Origin: Sutcliffiella sp. FSL R7-0096
Lineage (GTDB): Bacteria; Bacillota; Bacilli; Bacillales; Bacillaceae_I
NCBI RefSeq assembly: GCF_038595065.1
Contig: NZ_CP152003.1
Coordinates: forward strand, 2,956,001 to 3,020,000
Reading direction: 5' to 3'
DNA: 64,000 nucleotides
Within the stretch, counting starts at the first letter, position 1. Each line of letters opens with the position of its first letter. Both the position numbers and the translations under genes were made by a program. Of the stretch, positions 46,301 through 55,900 are shown piece after piece. A model generated the notes under the pieces. The model did not search any database. It worked only from the letters and a program-made list of their open reading frames with translations, and was not told where the DNA came from.

Positions 46301-47725
46301 TTACGAATGTATCGCTTTCCCATCTACCGCAAGTGCCGCTTCGCCGATTGCTTCGGAAAGGGACGGGTGTGGGTGGATGGTGTGTCCGATTTCCCAAGGC
46401 GTTGCGTCAAGTACTCTTGCAAGACCCGCTTCAGAAATCATATCGGTAACATGTGGCCCGATCATGTGAACACCAAGGATATCGTCGGTTTCTTTGTTTA
46501 CTACCAGTTTCACAAAGCCATCAGACTCGCCGTATACAAGTGCTTTTCCGATTGCGCGAAAAGAGAACTTACCTGTTTTTACTTCGAAGCCTTTTTCCTT
46601 TGCTTCTTCTTCAGTGAAACCAACGGACGCCACTTCAGGACTAGAGTATACGCATTTTGAGATCATGGAGTAGTCGATTGGTGCAGGATTTTCGTTGGCC
46701 ATATGCTCTACTGCCACAATTCCTTCATGGGAAGCAACATGTGCGAGTTGTAGACCACCGATAACATCTCCGATAGCATAAATGTGAGATTCTTTCGTTT
46801 GGAAACGATCATTCGTCTTGATGAATCCTTTTTCCACTTGGATGTCTGTGTTTTCAAGGCCAATGCCTTCTACGTTAGCTTGTCGGCCAACGGATACCAG
46901 CATCTTTTCTGCACTGAAGGATTTCTCCTCTCCTTTATGTTCGGCTTTGATAGTTACAGACCCTTCTTCTTTTTCCAGTGTTTCTGGAAGAACCTTCGCA
47001 CTTGTCACCACTTTGATGCCGCGCTTTTTCAATAGACGCTGCATTTCTTTGGAAACTTCTTTGTCTTCCGTTGGCAACACGCGATCAGCATACTCAAGTA
47101 CTGTCACTTCTACTCCGAAATCATCCAACATGGATGCCCATTCGATACCGATTACTCCTCCACCAACGATGATGATGGATTTTGGAAGTTCTTCTAACGA
47201 TAATGCTTCATCAGAAGTCATTACCTGATTGCCATCGATTTCAAGTCCAGGTAGGGAACGAGGACGGGAACCTGTTGCTACAATCACGTTTTTGGGGATT
47301 AACATTTCGTTTTCATCCCCATTTTCGAACTCAACGGAGATTGTACCAGGCATTGGTGAGAAAATGGAAGGTCCTAGGATACGGCCTGTTCCGTAAAATA
47401 CATCAATTTTCCCTTGCTTCATCAAATGCTGTACGCCACCATGAAGCTGATCGATGATCTTTTGTTTACGTTCTTGTACTTTGAAGAAATCTAATTTCAC
47501 TTCACCAGAGACAACACCGAACTCTTCACTATTCTTCGTTTGCGCAAATACCTCTGCACTGCGAAGTAATGCTTTACTTGGAATACACCCTGCATGCAGG
47601 CATGTTCCACCGATTTTTTTCTTTTCTACTACTGCTGTTTTCAAGCCAAGTTGAGATGCACGAATAGCCGCTACATACCCGCCTGTTCCTCCACCTAGGA
47701 TGACTAAATCATATTCTTGTGCCAT
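46301..47725 (-). CDS. lpdV: Dihydrolipoamide dehydrogenase (E3) of the branched-chain complex
   Basis: 474 residues, FAD-dependent disulfide oxidoreductase. FAD-binding LGGGTGGYVAAIRASQ near residue 10, redox cysteines in GGTCLHAGCIPSKALL near 39, NAD-binding VGGGVIGIEWAS near 182, second FAD motif HIYAIGDV near 312, and the C-terminal His-Glu pair in HTIHPHPSLSE near 450. It reoxidises the lipoyl groups of E2. By position it is the bkd-specific paralogue (B. subtilis LpdV/BfmBC), not pdhD. Confidence 0.95.
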   Translation of the reverse strand: MAQEYDLVILGGGTGGYVAAIRASQLGLKTAVVEKKKIGGTCLHAGCIPSKALLRSAEVFAQTKNSEEFGVVSGEVKLDFFKVQERKQKIIDQLHGGVQHLMKQGKIDVFYGTGRILGPSIFSPMPGTISVEFENGDENEMLIPKNVIVATGSRPRSLPGLEIDGNQVMTSDEALSLEELPKSIIIVGGGVIGIEWASMLDDFGVEVTVLEYADRVLPTEDKEVSKEMQRLLKKRGIKVVTSAKVLPETLEKEEGSVTIKAEHKGEEKSFSAEKMLVSVGRQANVEGIGLENTDIQVEKGFIKTNDRFQTKESHIYAIGDVIGGLQLAHVASHEGIVAVEHMANENPAPIDYSMISKCVYSSPEVASVGFTEEEAKEKGFEVKTGKFSFRAIGKALVYGESDGFVKLVVNKETDDILGVHMIGPHVTDMISEAGLARVLDATPWEIGHTIHPHPSLSEAIGEAALAVDGKAIHS

Positions 47726-47741
47726 TATTCCTTGCTCCCTT

Positions 47742-48854
47742 CTAGCTCTGTACTACTTTTGTGTCCACAACCGTACCTGGATATTCTTTTGCTTGTTCTT
47801 CACCACGCAATACGCGTAGTGCACCTTCTGTTAGAGCCTGTAATTCGTTTTCGCCAGGTTGTACGATAACATCTGCAATCCAGCTGATACGCTCGGAGAT
47901 CTGTTTAACAAATCCTTTTCCATAAGCAAGACCACCAGTCAAAATGATTGCATCCACTTTACCTGCAAGCACTGCACTTGCCGAACCGATTTCTTTGGCA
48001 ACCTGATAGGCCATCGCATCATATACTAGAGCGGCATTCTCATCGCCCGCTTCTATCATCTGTTCCACTTTTACGGCATCGTTTGTTCCAAGGTATCCTA
48101 CAAGTCCACCCTGCCCCACTAGTTTTTTCATAACCTCATCACGGTAAAAATCGCCGGAGAAGCAAAGTGATACAAGATCACCGGCCGGTACCGTTCCAGC
48201 GCGCTCTGGACTGAACGGGCCGTCTCCATGAAGTCCATTGTTCACATCGACAACTCTTCCGCCAACATGTGTACCGACGGTGATTCCCCCGCCCATATGG
48301 GTTACGATCAGATTTAATTCTTCATACTTTCTCCCAAGGTCTTTGGCTACTCTGCGCGCCACTGCTTTTTGGTTCAATGCATGAAAGATACTTTTACGCT
48401 CAATCAAGGAGAAACCTGTAATACGGGCAATGTCGGAAAGCTCGTCCACTACAACAGGATCGACGATAAAGGATGGAATATTTAATCCTGTCGCAATTTC
48501 GTAAGCGATGATTCCACCAAGGTTGGATGCATGTTGTCCTGCGTATCCAATCTTTAAGTCATGTAACATTTCTTTATTGACGGAGTATGTCCCACCTTCG
48601 ATTGGACGTAGAAGCCCACCGCGCCCACATACTGCGCTAAGCTTTGATATATTGATACCTTCTTGGTCCAATGTCTCAAGAATGGTCGTTTTTCTAAATT
48701 CATATTGATCATAAATACTTGCAAAGGAATTAATCGTTTCGCTATCGTGACGTAATGTTTTCTCAAAAACAGAGCGTTCATTATCAAATACGCCGATTTT
48801 CGTTGATGTGGATCCTGGATTGATGACAAGTATGCGATATTCCTTTTCTAACAC
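47742..48854 (-). CDS. buk: Butyrate kinase
   Basis: About 370 residues of the acetate/butyrate kinase family with [15 protein letters not shown] at the N-terminus, [19 protein letters not shown] near 190 and [11 protein letters not shown] near 310. It converts acyl phosphate and ADP to the acid and ATP, so together with Ptb branched acyl-CoA can be turned into branched fatty acid plus ATP. I place the start at the GTG at 48854 because GGAGG ends eight bases before it; an ATG at 48869 would overlap that Shine-Dalgarno sequence. Confidence 0.92.
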   Translation of the reverse strand: MLEKEYRILVINPGSTSTKIGVFDNERSVFEKTLRHDSETINSFASIYDQYEFRKTTILETLDQEGINISKLSAVCGRGGLLRPIEGGTYSVNKEMLHDLKIGYAGQHASNLGGIIAYEIATGLNIPSFIVDPVVVDELSDIARITGFSLIERKSIFHALNQKAVARRVAKDLGRKYEELNLIVTHMGGGITVGTHVGGRVVDVNNGLHGDGPFSPERAGTVPAGDLVSLCFSGDFYRDEVMKKLVGQGGLVGYLGTNDAVKVEQMIEAGDENAALVYDAMAYQVAKEIGSASAVLAGKVDAIILTGGLAYGKGFVKQISERISWIADVIVQPGENELQALTEGALRVLRGEEQAKEYPGTVVDTKVVQS

Positions 48855-48943
48855 TGTTGAAACCTCCATTTCAGACGGACGGCAAACGAGCGAATTATAG
48901 GTTCATCACGTTTGCCCCTTCTGAGATACTTATATTTTCTATA

Positions 48944-50047
48944 TTAGCGTCCGTTACGACGGCTTAAAATATGATGTCCGTTTTGTAAAAATTGACTACG
49001 GGAATTTTTCATTCGTTCAATGCGCTCTTCAGCTAAGCGATCTGCTGCACGGTAAGTAGGTATACCGTCACGCTTCGCAATTTCAATAACTCGCTCGATG
49101 TTGTCGTAGATTCCTTCTACTTTTTTCATTGCACGCTCACGGTTATATCCGTATAGCTCATCTGCAACGTTGATAACTCCACCAGCATTGATTACATAGT
49201 CAGGTGCGTACACGATGCCCATTTCATGAATGATATCTCCGTGTTTCGTATCAAGCAACTGGTTGTTTGCTGCACCAGCGATTACCCTTGCTTTTAATTG
49301 TGGAATTGTTTCGTCGTTGATCGTTGCACCAAGTGCACATGGTGCATAAATGTCACAATCAACACTGTAGATGTCGTTGATGTCTACAGCTTTAGCACCG
49401 AACTCTTCTACTGCTCGGTTAACCGCTTCTTTATTGATATCCGTTACGATTAGTTTTGCACCTTCTTCGTGCAGATGACGGCAGAGGTTGAATGCCACGT
49501 TACCTACACCTTGGACGGCCACCACTTTACCTTCTAATGAATCTGTTCCGAATGCTTCTTTCGCTGCGGCTTTCATTCCACGGTACACTCCAAAAGCCGT
49601 TACTGGTGATGGGTTACCGGAAGATCCGAATGCAGGTGAAACACCTGTAACATAGTCTGTTTCTTCATAAATTAGATCCATGTCTGCAACAGTTGTTCCA
49701 ACATCTTCTGCAGTGATATAACGTCCGTTCAATCCTTGGATGTAACGTCCGAAAGCGCGGAACATTTCTTCGTTTTTGTCTGTGCGTGGGTCACCGATGA
49801 TAACCGTTTTACCGCCACCAAGGTTCAAACCAGCAGCTGCGTTTTTGTAAGTCATCCCTTTTGCAAGGCGTAATGCATCTTCAATTGCTGCATCTTCATT
49901 GGCATAGGTCCACATGCGTGTCCCGCCAAGGGCTGGACCAAGCGTTGTATCGTGAATAGCAATGATAGCTTTAAGTCCGGATTGTTTGTCCTGGCAGATC
50001 ACAAGTTGCTCGTAGTCGTAAGTCTCCATATATTTGAAAATTTCCAT
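48944..50047 (-). CDS. bcd: Leucine (branched-chain amino acid) dehydrogenase
   Basis: 367 residues from the ATG at 50047, which has GGGGAGG upstream. Glu/Leu/Phe/Val dehydrogenase family: substrate-domain lysines in [18 protein letters not shown] near 70-80 and the NAD-binding [14 protein letters not shown] near 175. It removes the amino group from Leu, Ile and Val, producing the 2-oxo acids used by the Bkd complex. Confidence 0.95.
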   Translation of the reverse strand: MEIFKYMETYDYEQLVICQDKQSGLKAIIAIHDTTLGPALGGTRMWTYANEDAAIEDALRLAKGMTYKNAAAGLNLGGGKTVIIGDPRTDKNEEMFRAFGRYIQGLNGRYITAEDVGTTVADMDLIYEETDYVTGVSPAFGSSGNPSPVTAFGVYRGMKAAAKEAFGTDSLEGKVVAVQGVGNVAFNLCRHLHEEGAKLIVTDINKEAVNRAVEEFGAKAVDINDIYSVDCDIYAPCALGATINDETIPQLKARVIAGAANNQLLDTKHGDIIHEMGIVYAPDYVINAGGVINVADELYGYNRERAMKKVEGIYDNIERVIEIAKRDGIPTYRAADRLAEERIERMKNSRSQFLQNGHHILSRRNGR

Positions 50048-50090
50048 GATAAAATTCCTCCCCAAGATAGTAAATAATTTAAATGTAATG

Positions 50091-50175
50091 GTCTCTGTTG
50101 TACACCGCTGGTGATTTTCGCACTTGGCTTCGCCTTCAACTGGAGTCTACGCCCTATGCCCAATCACCAGCTAAA
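50091..50175 (+). repeat. Dispersed GC-rich repeat, copy 6 (short form, inside the bkd operon)
   Basis: GTCTCTGTTGTACACC, then arms GCTGGTGATT (50107-50116) and AATCACCAGC (50162-50171), a perfect 10 bp inverted repeat. The inner part is shortened to about 45 bp. It lies between ptb and bcd. The arm sequence differs from other copies (GGTG for GTTG), yet both sides changed together. Confidence 0.8.
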
Positions 50176-50208
50176 AGATTTAATGAATTTCAGCTACTGA
50201 CAGAGTAT

Positions 50209-51108
50209 TTATTTAACAGAGCAGACCGCTAATGCCAAGGAGTTTAGTTTACTCTCAGCGGAGTCGGCTCTGGATGTTAATACAATTGGTGCTTTAGCGC
50301 CGGCAATGATTGCGCCGACTTTTGCTTTTGCAAAATAAATCAATGATTTATATAGGACATTCCCAACTTCAATCGTCGGTACAAACAAGATGTCCGCTTG
50401 TCCAGCCACTTCACTTTTGATTCCTTTATGCTCAGCAGCAAGTGCTGAAATGGCATTATCCAGCGCTAATGGGCCATCGACGATACAATTTTTGATTTGT
50501 CCTCTACTATTCATTTGTGTAAGTAGGGCTGCATCGACGGTTGCTTGCATTGCAGGGTTTACTACTTCTACTGCTGCTAAAGGTGCAACTTTCGGCTGAT
50601 CAATACCTAATGCTCTTGCCACCTGAACAGAATTTTGTACGATTTGAACCTTTTGATTGAGATCCGGCTCCACATTCATTGCTGCATCGGTTACAAAAAT
50701 AAGCTGATCGAAGCCTGGCACCTCAAATGCCGCCACATGGGAAAGAACGTTTCCGGTACGTAAACCGTATTCCTTGTTCAATACCTCTTTCAGTATCGAT
50801 GCTGTCGGTACATTTCCTTTCATCAAGACGTCTGCTTTCCCGCTTGATACAGCTTTCACCGCAAGCTCTGAAGCTTTCTTAGCACTTTCCGCAGCTATTA
50901 TTTCCAACGCTTGATGTGATGGATCGATACGGTGTTCATTCAGTAATGCTCTTATTTTGTCCTCATTCCCAAACAATATAAATGAAGCCAACTGTTTGTT
51001 TAAGGCGTGAGAAACTGCTTCGATTACTTCTTCATCTTCCGCAGCTGCAATCGCTACCACCTTTGAGGTGAGCTGGGTTGCTTTGGTGATAAGTTCCTCT
51101 AGTTTCAT
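50209..51108 (-). CDS. ptb: Phosphate butyryltransferase
   Basis: 299 residues of the phosphate acyltransferase family (VLMKGNVPTASILKEVLN near 90, FEVPGFDQLIFVTDAAMNV near 128, ILFVPTIEVGNVLYKSL near 235). It exchanges CoA for phosphate on butyryl-CoA and branched acyl-CoAs. First structural gene of the operon, directly downstream of the sigma-54 promoter, as in B. subtilis. Confidence 0.93.
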   Translation of the reverse strand: MKLEELITKATQLTSKVVAIAAAEDEEVIEAVSHALNKQLASFILFGNEDKIRALLNEHRIDPSHQALEIIAAESAKKASELAVKAVSSGKADVLMKGNVPTASILKEVLNKEYGLRTGNVLSHVAAFEVPGFDQLIFVTDAAMNVEPDLNQKVQIVQNSVQVARALGIDQPKVAPLAAVEVVNPAMQATVDAALLTQMNSRGQIKNCIVDGPLALDNAISALAAEHKGIKSEVAGQADILFVPTIEVGNVLYKSLIYFAKAKVGAIIAGAKAPIVLTSRADSAESKLNSLALAVCSVK

Positions 51109-51143
51109 ATTCTCAACCCTTCCTTTCTACTCCAATCTTACTT

Positions 51144-51162
51144 ATGCAAGAATCGTGCCAAC
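51144..51162 (-). promoter_or_regulatory. Sigma-54 (SigL) promoter of the bkd operon
   Basis: Minus-strand TTGGCACGATTCTTGCAT has the invariant GG of the -24 element and GC of the -12 element at the correct spacing, close to the consensus TGGCACN5TTGCW. It is 36 bp upstream of ptb and just downstream of bkdR, which encodes a sigma-54 activator. Confidence 0.92.
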
Positions 51163-51222
51163 TTTAATTTATTGAAAACGCTTTATTTATAAATGAATTC
51201 ATCTGCAATTTCTTTCTTACTA

Positions 51223-51236
51223 TGCAATAAATTGCA
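51223..51236 (-). promoter_or_regulatory. Possible BkdR upstream activating sequence
   Basis: TGCAATAAATTGCA is a near-perfect palindrome about 70 bp upstream of the -24 box, where activator sites usually lie, and right after the bkdR stop. A related TGCAATTT is at 51204. It is suggested only by position and symmetry. Confidence 0.4.
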
Positions 51237-51243
51237 GGCAATA

Positions 51244-53295
51244 TCATTCAATCGAAAACTTCTCCATTTTATAGTAAAGATTTCTAATAGAGACCCCGAG
51301 CTCTTTGGCAGTTCTTGTTTTGTTCCCTTTATTCTTCTTCAAGGTCTTCTGAATTATTTTCGCCTCATAACCTTCAAGCATTTCTGCGAGGGTATAATCA
51401 CTTGAAACAGCTTCTGTGGAGTCTTGGGAAACTTTATCCCCACTTGTCGCAACCGTTGGGATATGTTCTGTATCAATAAACACTTCATTAAATTTCATGA
51501 AGATGATTGCCCGTCCAAGGACATTCTCGAGCTCCCTCACATTCCCAGGCCAATCATATGCCGCAAGATGATTGATGGCTCTTGGCGTCAATCCTTCTAC
51601 ATTTCTTCCGTAATCTTGATTTATTTTCCGGATGAGATGTTCACTCAACGCTTCGATATCTTCTTTTCTTCTCCGAAGCGGGGGAATATGGATCGGCATC
51701 CTATTCAACCTGTAATAAAGATCCTCACGAAACGAACCATTCGCTATTCCCTTTTCAAGGTTGACATTCGTTGCTGCGATCACTCGGACATTTATCGAAA
51801 TCGACTTAGTGCCACCTACACGGATAATCTCATTTTCTTGCAATACCCTTAATAGTTTTGCTTGTGTGTTGGCTGACAATTCCCCTATTTCATCAAGGAA
51901 AATACTTCCATTGTCCGCTTCTTCAAAAAGCCCCTTCTTACCGCCACGCTTTGCACCGGAAAACGCACCTTCCTCATATCCGAACAACTCACTTTCCAGT
52001 AACGACTCAGATAAAGCAGCACAATTCACACGAATGAACTTGTTATATTTACGATTACTCGCATTATGAATGGCATGAGCAAATAGCTCTTTCCCTGTTC
52101 CCGATTCCCCTCGCAAAAGAACTGTCGCCGGAGTCTTTGCCCCAAGCTTGGCCTGCTCGATTGCAAGCCCCATCTCTTCAGAAGACCCAATGATATCTTC
52201 AAACGAATATTTCGCCTCAAGCGTTCTTATAATTTGTCTTGCCCTGTCAAGTTCTGTTGTCAGCGTTTGAATTTCAGAGACATCATGGATGACTCCTACA
52301 CTCCCCTTAAGCTTTCCATCCACTATGATCGGGGCTACATTGACGATTACTTCTTTCTTGGAAGGGCCAACCTTTAGGTTCACCCCTCGGACGGCACGCC
52401 TTGTTTCAAGCACCTTCATATGCATACTTTCCCCTTCGGATATATCGGCCGTCGCAGGTTTTCCGATGACCTGCCCTTCCTCAAGTCCAGTCAGTCTAGA
52501 GTAAGCAGGATTTATCATTAACCCTCGACCGAATTCATCCACCACAGATATAGCTTCATCCGAAGACTGTATGATCGCTTCTAGCATCGTTTGAATGCCT
52601 TTCAGGTTGGTAACTTCCTCTGCAAGATTCATGACTTCTGTTATATCCTTAAAAACCGCAAAAGCTCCGATTACCATTCCATCCTCATCAATCAAGGGAG
52701 ATCTGGTGGTAATGATTTTCCTTCCGTTTTCAAGCAGCATTTCTTTATTTTTCTCTACCTTTTGTGTATGTATAACTTCTTGCAAACGGCTAGTCGGAAT
52801 ATTTTCAAGAATATGCTGACCCAGCATATATGCCTTTTTTATTCCCACAATTTTCTCTGCACTTTTGTTATAGATGATTACCTTCCCTGTTTGATCAACA
52901 ACCATCAAACCATCATTCAATAGATTAAAGATGAGATCTCTCTTATGGGATTCATATTTCATTTTTGCAATCAATTCTTCTTTTTCTTCCACCAATGTAG
53001 CGGTGATATGAGCTACCGTTCCCGGTACAAGAACCGTTTTCTTATTCTTCGCATCCCGAATTTCTCGAAAGACTTCATCGGAACCTGTAGCTTCAATGAT
53101 GATATCGATCTTCTCTGAAAGGAATTCCTTCCAGTCGGACCCTATCTTAATCCCCATTTCTTTTGCCAACGCCAACCCAGGTGCAGCCTGATTTACATCG
53201 ACCACAGCAAGCAGATTAAACATTCCTGAATGCGTTAACATTTTTAAAATCGCAGAGCCACCTTTGCCAGCGCCAACTACTAATACCGTCTGCAT
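51244..53295 (-). CDS. bkdR: Sigma-54-dependent activator BkdR
   Basis: 683 residues. An N-terminal Rossmann-like domain ([14 protein letters not shown] at 4-17, to about 110), two PAS domains (about 115-225 and 240-350), an AAA+ domain with Walker A GESGTGKE and the sigma-54 contact loop GAFSGA, and a C-terminal Fis-type helix-turn-helix ([19 protein letters not shown]). It activates the SigL promoter in front of ptb. GAFSGA instead of the usual GAFTGA is a conservative change. The Rossmann domain may sense a nucleotide or amino acid state. Confidence 0.92.
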   Translation of the reverse strand: MQTVLVVGAGKGGSAILKMLTHSGMFNLLAVVDVNQAAPGLALAKEMGIKIGSDWKEFLSEKIDIIIEATGSDEVFREIRDAKNKKTVLVPGTVAHITATLVEEKEELIAKMKYESHKRDLIFNLLNDGLMVVDQTGKVIIYNKSAEKIVGIKKAYMLGQHILENIPTSRLQEVIHTQKVEKNKEMLLENGRKIITTRSPLIDEDGMVIGAFAVFKDITEVMNLAEEVTNLKGIQTMLEAIIQSSDEAISVVDEFGRGLMINPAYSRLTGLEEGQVIGKPATADISEGESMHMKVLETRRAVRGVNLKVGPSKKEVIVNVAPIIVDGKLKGSVGVIHDVSEIQTLTTELDRARQIIRTLEAKYSFEDIIGSSEEMGLAIEQAKLGAKTPATVLLRGESGTGKELFAHAIHNASNRKYNKFIRVNCAALSESLLESELFGYEEGAFSGAKRGGKKGLFEEADNGSIFLDEIGELSANTQAKLLRVLQENEIIRVGGTKSISINVRVIAATNVNLEKGIANGSFREDLYYRLNRMPIHIPPLRRRKEDIEALSEHLIRKINQDYGRNVEGLTPRAINHLAAYDWPGNVRELENVLGRAIIFMKFNEVFIDTEHIPTVATSGDKVSQDSTEAVSSDYTLAEMLEGYEAKIIQKTLKKNKGNKTRTAKELGVSIRNLYYKMEKFSIE

Positions 53296-53485
53296 ATAAA
53301 ACCCCTCTACACCGGATACATTTATTTCTCTTACTAGTAATTAAATTGAAAGAAAATTCACAGTGTTCTATAAAAGGTGTGAAATATCTTGCACAGTTTT
53401 ATCATAATTCTTTTTCCTCCTCTGTGCAAGATATTTTCTGCTATAATATAAGTCGAAAGCTTTGAAAGTGAGGCCAACATTTGAT

Positions 53486-53728
53486 ATGCAACGAATAGTC
53501 GCTCTAATAATTTTATTAATTCCAGGTATCATTGCCGTATATGGAATTAAACTTATGCGTGATATGGTTTTCAATATCGCCCATCCCCTTATTCCGTCCC
53601 TGACATTGCAATTCATTATCGGGTTCCTTTTTTTCCTGATAGGATTGTGGTTTGTGGCTGGGTTTATCTTTTATCGAGATAGGAAGCGCAACAATGTACA
53701 GAAGAGGTTTCAAAAGAAAGGGAATTGA
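53486..53728 (+). CDS. yqzF: DUF2627 small membrane protein (YqzF-like)
   Basis: 80 residues with two hydrophobic helices (about 4-24 and 38-60) and a basic C-terminal tail (YRDRKRNNVQKRFQKKGN). The size, the opening MQRIVALIILLIPG and the position between bkdR and the glycerophosphodiesterase gene match B. subtilis yqzF. Start at the ATG at 53486, with AGTGAGG upstream. Function unknown. Confidence 0.8.
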   Translation: MQRIVALIILLIPGIIAVYGIKLMRDMVFNIAHPLIPSLTLQFIIGFLFFLIGLWFVAGFIFYRDRKRNNVQKRFQKKGN

Positions 53729-53735
53729 AAATAAA

Positions 53736-53759
53736 AAACCGCTGAACACTCAGCGGTTT
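53736..53759. terminator. Bidirectional terminator
   Basis: Perfect 10 bp stem AAACCGCTGA / TCAGCGGTTT with a 4 base loop, between yqzF and the convergent phosphodiesterase gene, whose stop codon it touches. Confidence 0.85.
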
Positions 53760-54483
53760 AATTTTGGTATTTTAATTGTACAGCTATCTTTGGATAATCC
53801 GTAAAAAAACCTGCACATCCCTCTTCAAATAATCTTTTCATAATTTTTTCATCATTGACTGTAAATGGACGGACAGGAACGCCCGCATCTTGTGCCCGTT
53901 GAATAATACTTGGCGTAGCCGCTTTAATATGCGGATGAATACCATTTCCTCCGACCCATTTCGTATACTCCCACGGTTTGTAAATTCCTTCCATATACAA
54001 CACTGCTTTTTCCATTTCCGGGGCGAGTGTGTGTAATCGCGCTAAGCTATAGTGATTAAAGCTTGAAAAAATAATCAGATGCTCCACATTATATTTATTA
54101 ATCAGATCCAACACTTTCTCTTCCATACCAGCATATGGGACAATACTATTTTTCAGCTCGATATTTACGATCGTTTGCTTTTTATTTGCCCATTCCAGAA
54201 CCTCTTCTAAAGTTGGTATTTCTGCTTGTTTGTATTGTTTTTTAAATTTATGGACTGCATTTAGTTGTTTCAATTCCCACAAGGACAAGTCTTTGACCAA
54301 TCCTTTTCCATCAGTCGTCCTGTTTACTTTTTCATCATGAATGACAACCGGAATGCCATCTTTACTAAGTTGCACATCAAGCTCTATTCCATCGGCTCCA
54401 TCTTTGTATGCTTGCTCGAAGCTGATCATGGTATTTTCCGGATGGGTACCAGCTGAACCTCTATGCCCAAAAATTTTCGTCAT
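53758..54483 (-). CDS. Glycerophosphodiester phosphodiesterase (YqiK-like)
   Basis: 241 residues, GDPD TIM barrel without a signal peptide, so cytoplasmic. Catalytic and metal residues are in GHRGSAGTHPENTMISFEQA (His near residue 7), DGIELDVQLSKDGIPVVIHDE (Glu, Asp and His near 35-49) and VNIELK near 113. It hydrolyses glycerophosphodiesters to glycerol-3-phosphate and an alcohol. B. subtilis has yqiK at the same place. Confidence 0.9.
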   Translation of the reverse strand: MTKIFGHRGSAGTHPENTMISFEQAYKDGADGIELDVQLSKDGIPVVIHDEKVNRTTDGKGLVKDLSLWELKQLNAVHKFKKQYKQAEIPTLEEVLEWANKKQTIVNIELKNSIVPYAGMEEKVLDLINKYNVEHLIIFSSFNHYSLARLHTLAPEMEKAVLYMEGIYKPWEYTKWVGGNGIHPHIKAATPSIIQRAQDAGVPVRPFTVNDEKIMKRLFEEGCAGFFTDYPKIAVQLKYQN

Positions 54484-54575
54484 AATTCATCACCTTTCTT
54501 TTTCACACGCCAGAAAAAATTGTAAACATACGTATCATTTAGTAAAATCTTAGATGGAAGAGAGGTGAACCCGAC

Positions 54576-54725
54576 ATGCGCCCACTACAAATATCCGCCG
54601 AAACCGCTCAAAAGCTTGCTAAAGCCTTGGATGTTCCCATTGAACAAGTAATGCATCTACCACAACATATTCTCATTCAGAAGCTTGTGGAATTGGAGCG
54701 AAGTGAAGCTGAAGAAAAAGAATAA
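54576..54725 (+). CDS. YycC-like small protein
   Basis: 49 residues: MRPLQISAETAQKLAKALDV, then PIEQVMHLPQHILIQKLVEL and a charged tail. AGAGGTG precedes the ATG. The pattern matches the short YycC family of Bacillus as I recall it. It looks like a small helical, perhaps DNA- or protein-binding, protein. It has its own terminator and lies between glpQ-like and spo0A. Function unknown. Confidence 0.7.
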   Translation: MRPLQISAETAQKLAKALDVPIEQVMHLPQHILIQKLVELERSEAEEKE

Positions 54726-54767
54726 TTGTCCTTATATACCCTTATGAATATATATGTAACAATAACA

Positions 54768-54801
54768 AACCCAACATACAAGTTCGCATGTTGGGTTTTT
54801 C
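54768..54801. terminator. Terminator between the yycC-like gene and spo0A
   Basis: 10 bp stem AACCCAACAT / ATGTTGGGTT with a 10 base loop and TTTTT on the plus strand. It may also stop spo0A transcripts. Confidence 0.8.
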
Positions 54802-54828
54802 CTTTACCTAATTAGATTCCTTACCCTC

Positions 54829-55620
54829 TCAAGAAGCTCTATGCTCCAATCGGAGTTTGTCTGCAACCATTGCAATGAACTCACTGTTGGTAGGCTTCGC
54901 CTTGGACATGGAAACAGTATAACCGAAAAGGGAAGAGATGCTGTCGATATTCCCGCGGGACCACGCAACTTCGATTGCATGTCGAATCGCACGTTCTACT
55001 CGGCTAGCTGTGGTATTGTATTTTTTGGCGATATCAGGATATAGAACCTTTGTGATGGATCCCAATAATTCGATATCGTTATATACCATAGAAATTGCTT
55101 CACGTAAGTATAGGTAACCTTTAATGTGGGCGGGAACGCCAATCTCATGGATAATACTTGTGATATTCGCATCAAGATTTCTACCTTTGTTTTCCGGGCT
55201 GGAGGAACGGACAGAAGACGAACTGGATCTCTTAAGGATAGGTGATGCTTTACCGCTCACTTGACGGATGTTACTAACAAGGTTCTCCATATCAAATGGT
55301 TTTAAAATAAAGTATGATGCACCTAAATCGACTGCCTTTTTCGTTACGTCTTCCTGGCCGAAAGCTGTCAACATAATGACATTGGGCGACTTTTCTAAAT
55401 TTAACGAACGCATTTTTTCAAGAACACCCAAACCATCTAGGTGAGGCATGATTATATCGAGAACTAAAACATCAGGATTTTTATCTTGAAGCAACTGAAG
55501 ACATTCTTGACCATTGTGAGCTACCCCAACAACTTCCATGTCCTCTTGCGCTGAAATGTACTCTTCCAATAGACCTACTAATTCACGATTGTCATCAACG
55601 ACACATACTTTAATTTTCAT
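54829..55620 (-). CDS. spo0A: Sporulation master regulator Spo0A
   Basis: 263 residues: a receiver domain with acidic pair VVDDNRELV and phospho-acceptor Asp 55 in [11 protein letters not shown], a short Ser-rich linker, and the Spo0A-specific C-terminal DNA-binding domain ([40 protein letters not shown]). It is phosphorylated through the phosphorelay and then switches on entry into sporulation. It follows spoIVB with a 274 bp promoter region. Confidence 0.98.
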   Translation of the reverse strand: MKIKVCVVDDNRELVGLLEEYISAQEDMEVVGVAHNGQECLQLLQDKNPDVLVLDIIMPHLDGLGVLEKMRSLNLEKSPNVIMLTAFGQEDVTKKAVDLGASYFILKPFDMENLVSNIRQVSGKASPILKRSSSSSVRSSSPENKGRNLDANITSIIHEIGVPAHIKGYLYLREAISMVYNDIELLGSITKVLYPDIAKKYNTTASRVERAIRHAIEVAWSRGNIDSISSLFGYTVSMSKAKPTNSEFIAMVADKLRLEHRAS

Positions 55621-55687
55621 ATAACTAGTTTCCTCCTCAGTCCCTGTACTTTCTTGAAAGCAATTAAGCCTTTATTTTTATTCTAAA

Positions 55688-55830
55688 TGTTAAATTCGAC
55701 AATGCAACCTCTTTTCCTTTAAAAAAATTAAAAAACCTTAAAAATTATATAAATTCTTAATTTTTCTCCAGAATACTCTTAAATTCGACGCAATACGCAA
55801 AATATTACATTTAATGGTAGTTTTGTCGAA
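55688..55830 (-). promoter_or_regulatory. spo0A promoter region with SigH-like promoter and Spo0A boxes
   Basis: On the minus strand AAAGGAAAA (55721-55713) followed by GTCGAATTT (55700-55692) fits a SigH promoter with a spacer of about 12-13. A Spo0A box TTGTCGAA (55702-55695) overlaps the -10, as in the B. subtilis Ps promoter. A partial box CGTCGAA lies at 55790-55784, and a plus-strand box TTTGTCGAA at 55822-55830. Confidence 0.6.
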
Positions 55831-55867
55831 TAATCTTTATTATTTTTCATCATAACGTAATTTCCAT

Positions 55868-55900
55868 CATAATAAAAGAAAAAAGCGAGCTTTTTCAGCC
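55868..55900 (-). terminator. Possible terminator after spoIVB
   Basis: Minus-strand GGGCT / AGCTC stem followed by CGCTTTTTTC, overlapping the end of spoIVB. The stem is short, so this is tentative. Confidence 0.4.

Noticed and set aside
51173-51186. cre-like TGAAAACGCTTTAT near the SigL promoter
   Set aside because: It departs from the consensus at the invariant right-end CA, so I do not list it as a feature.
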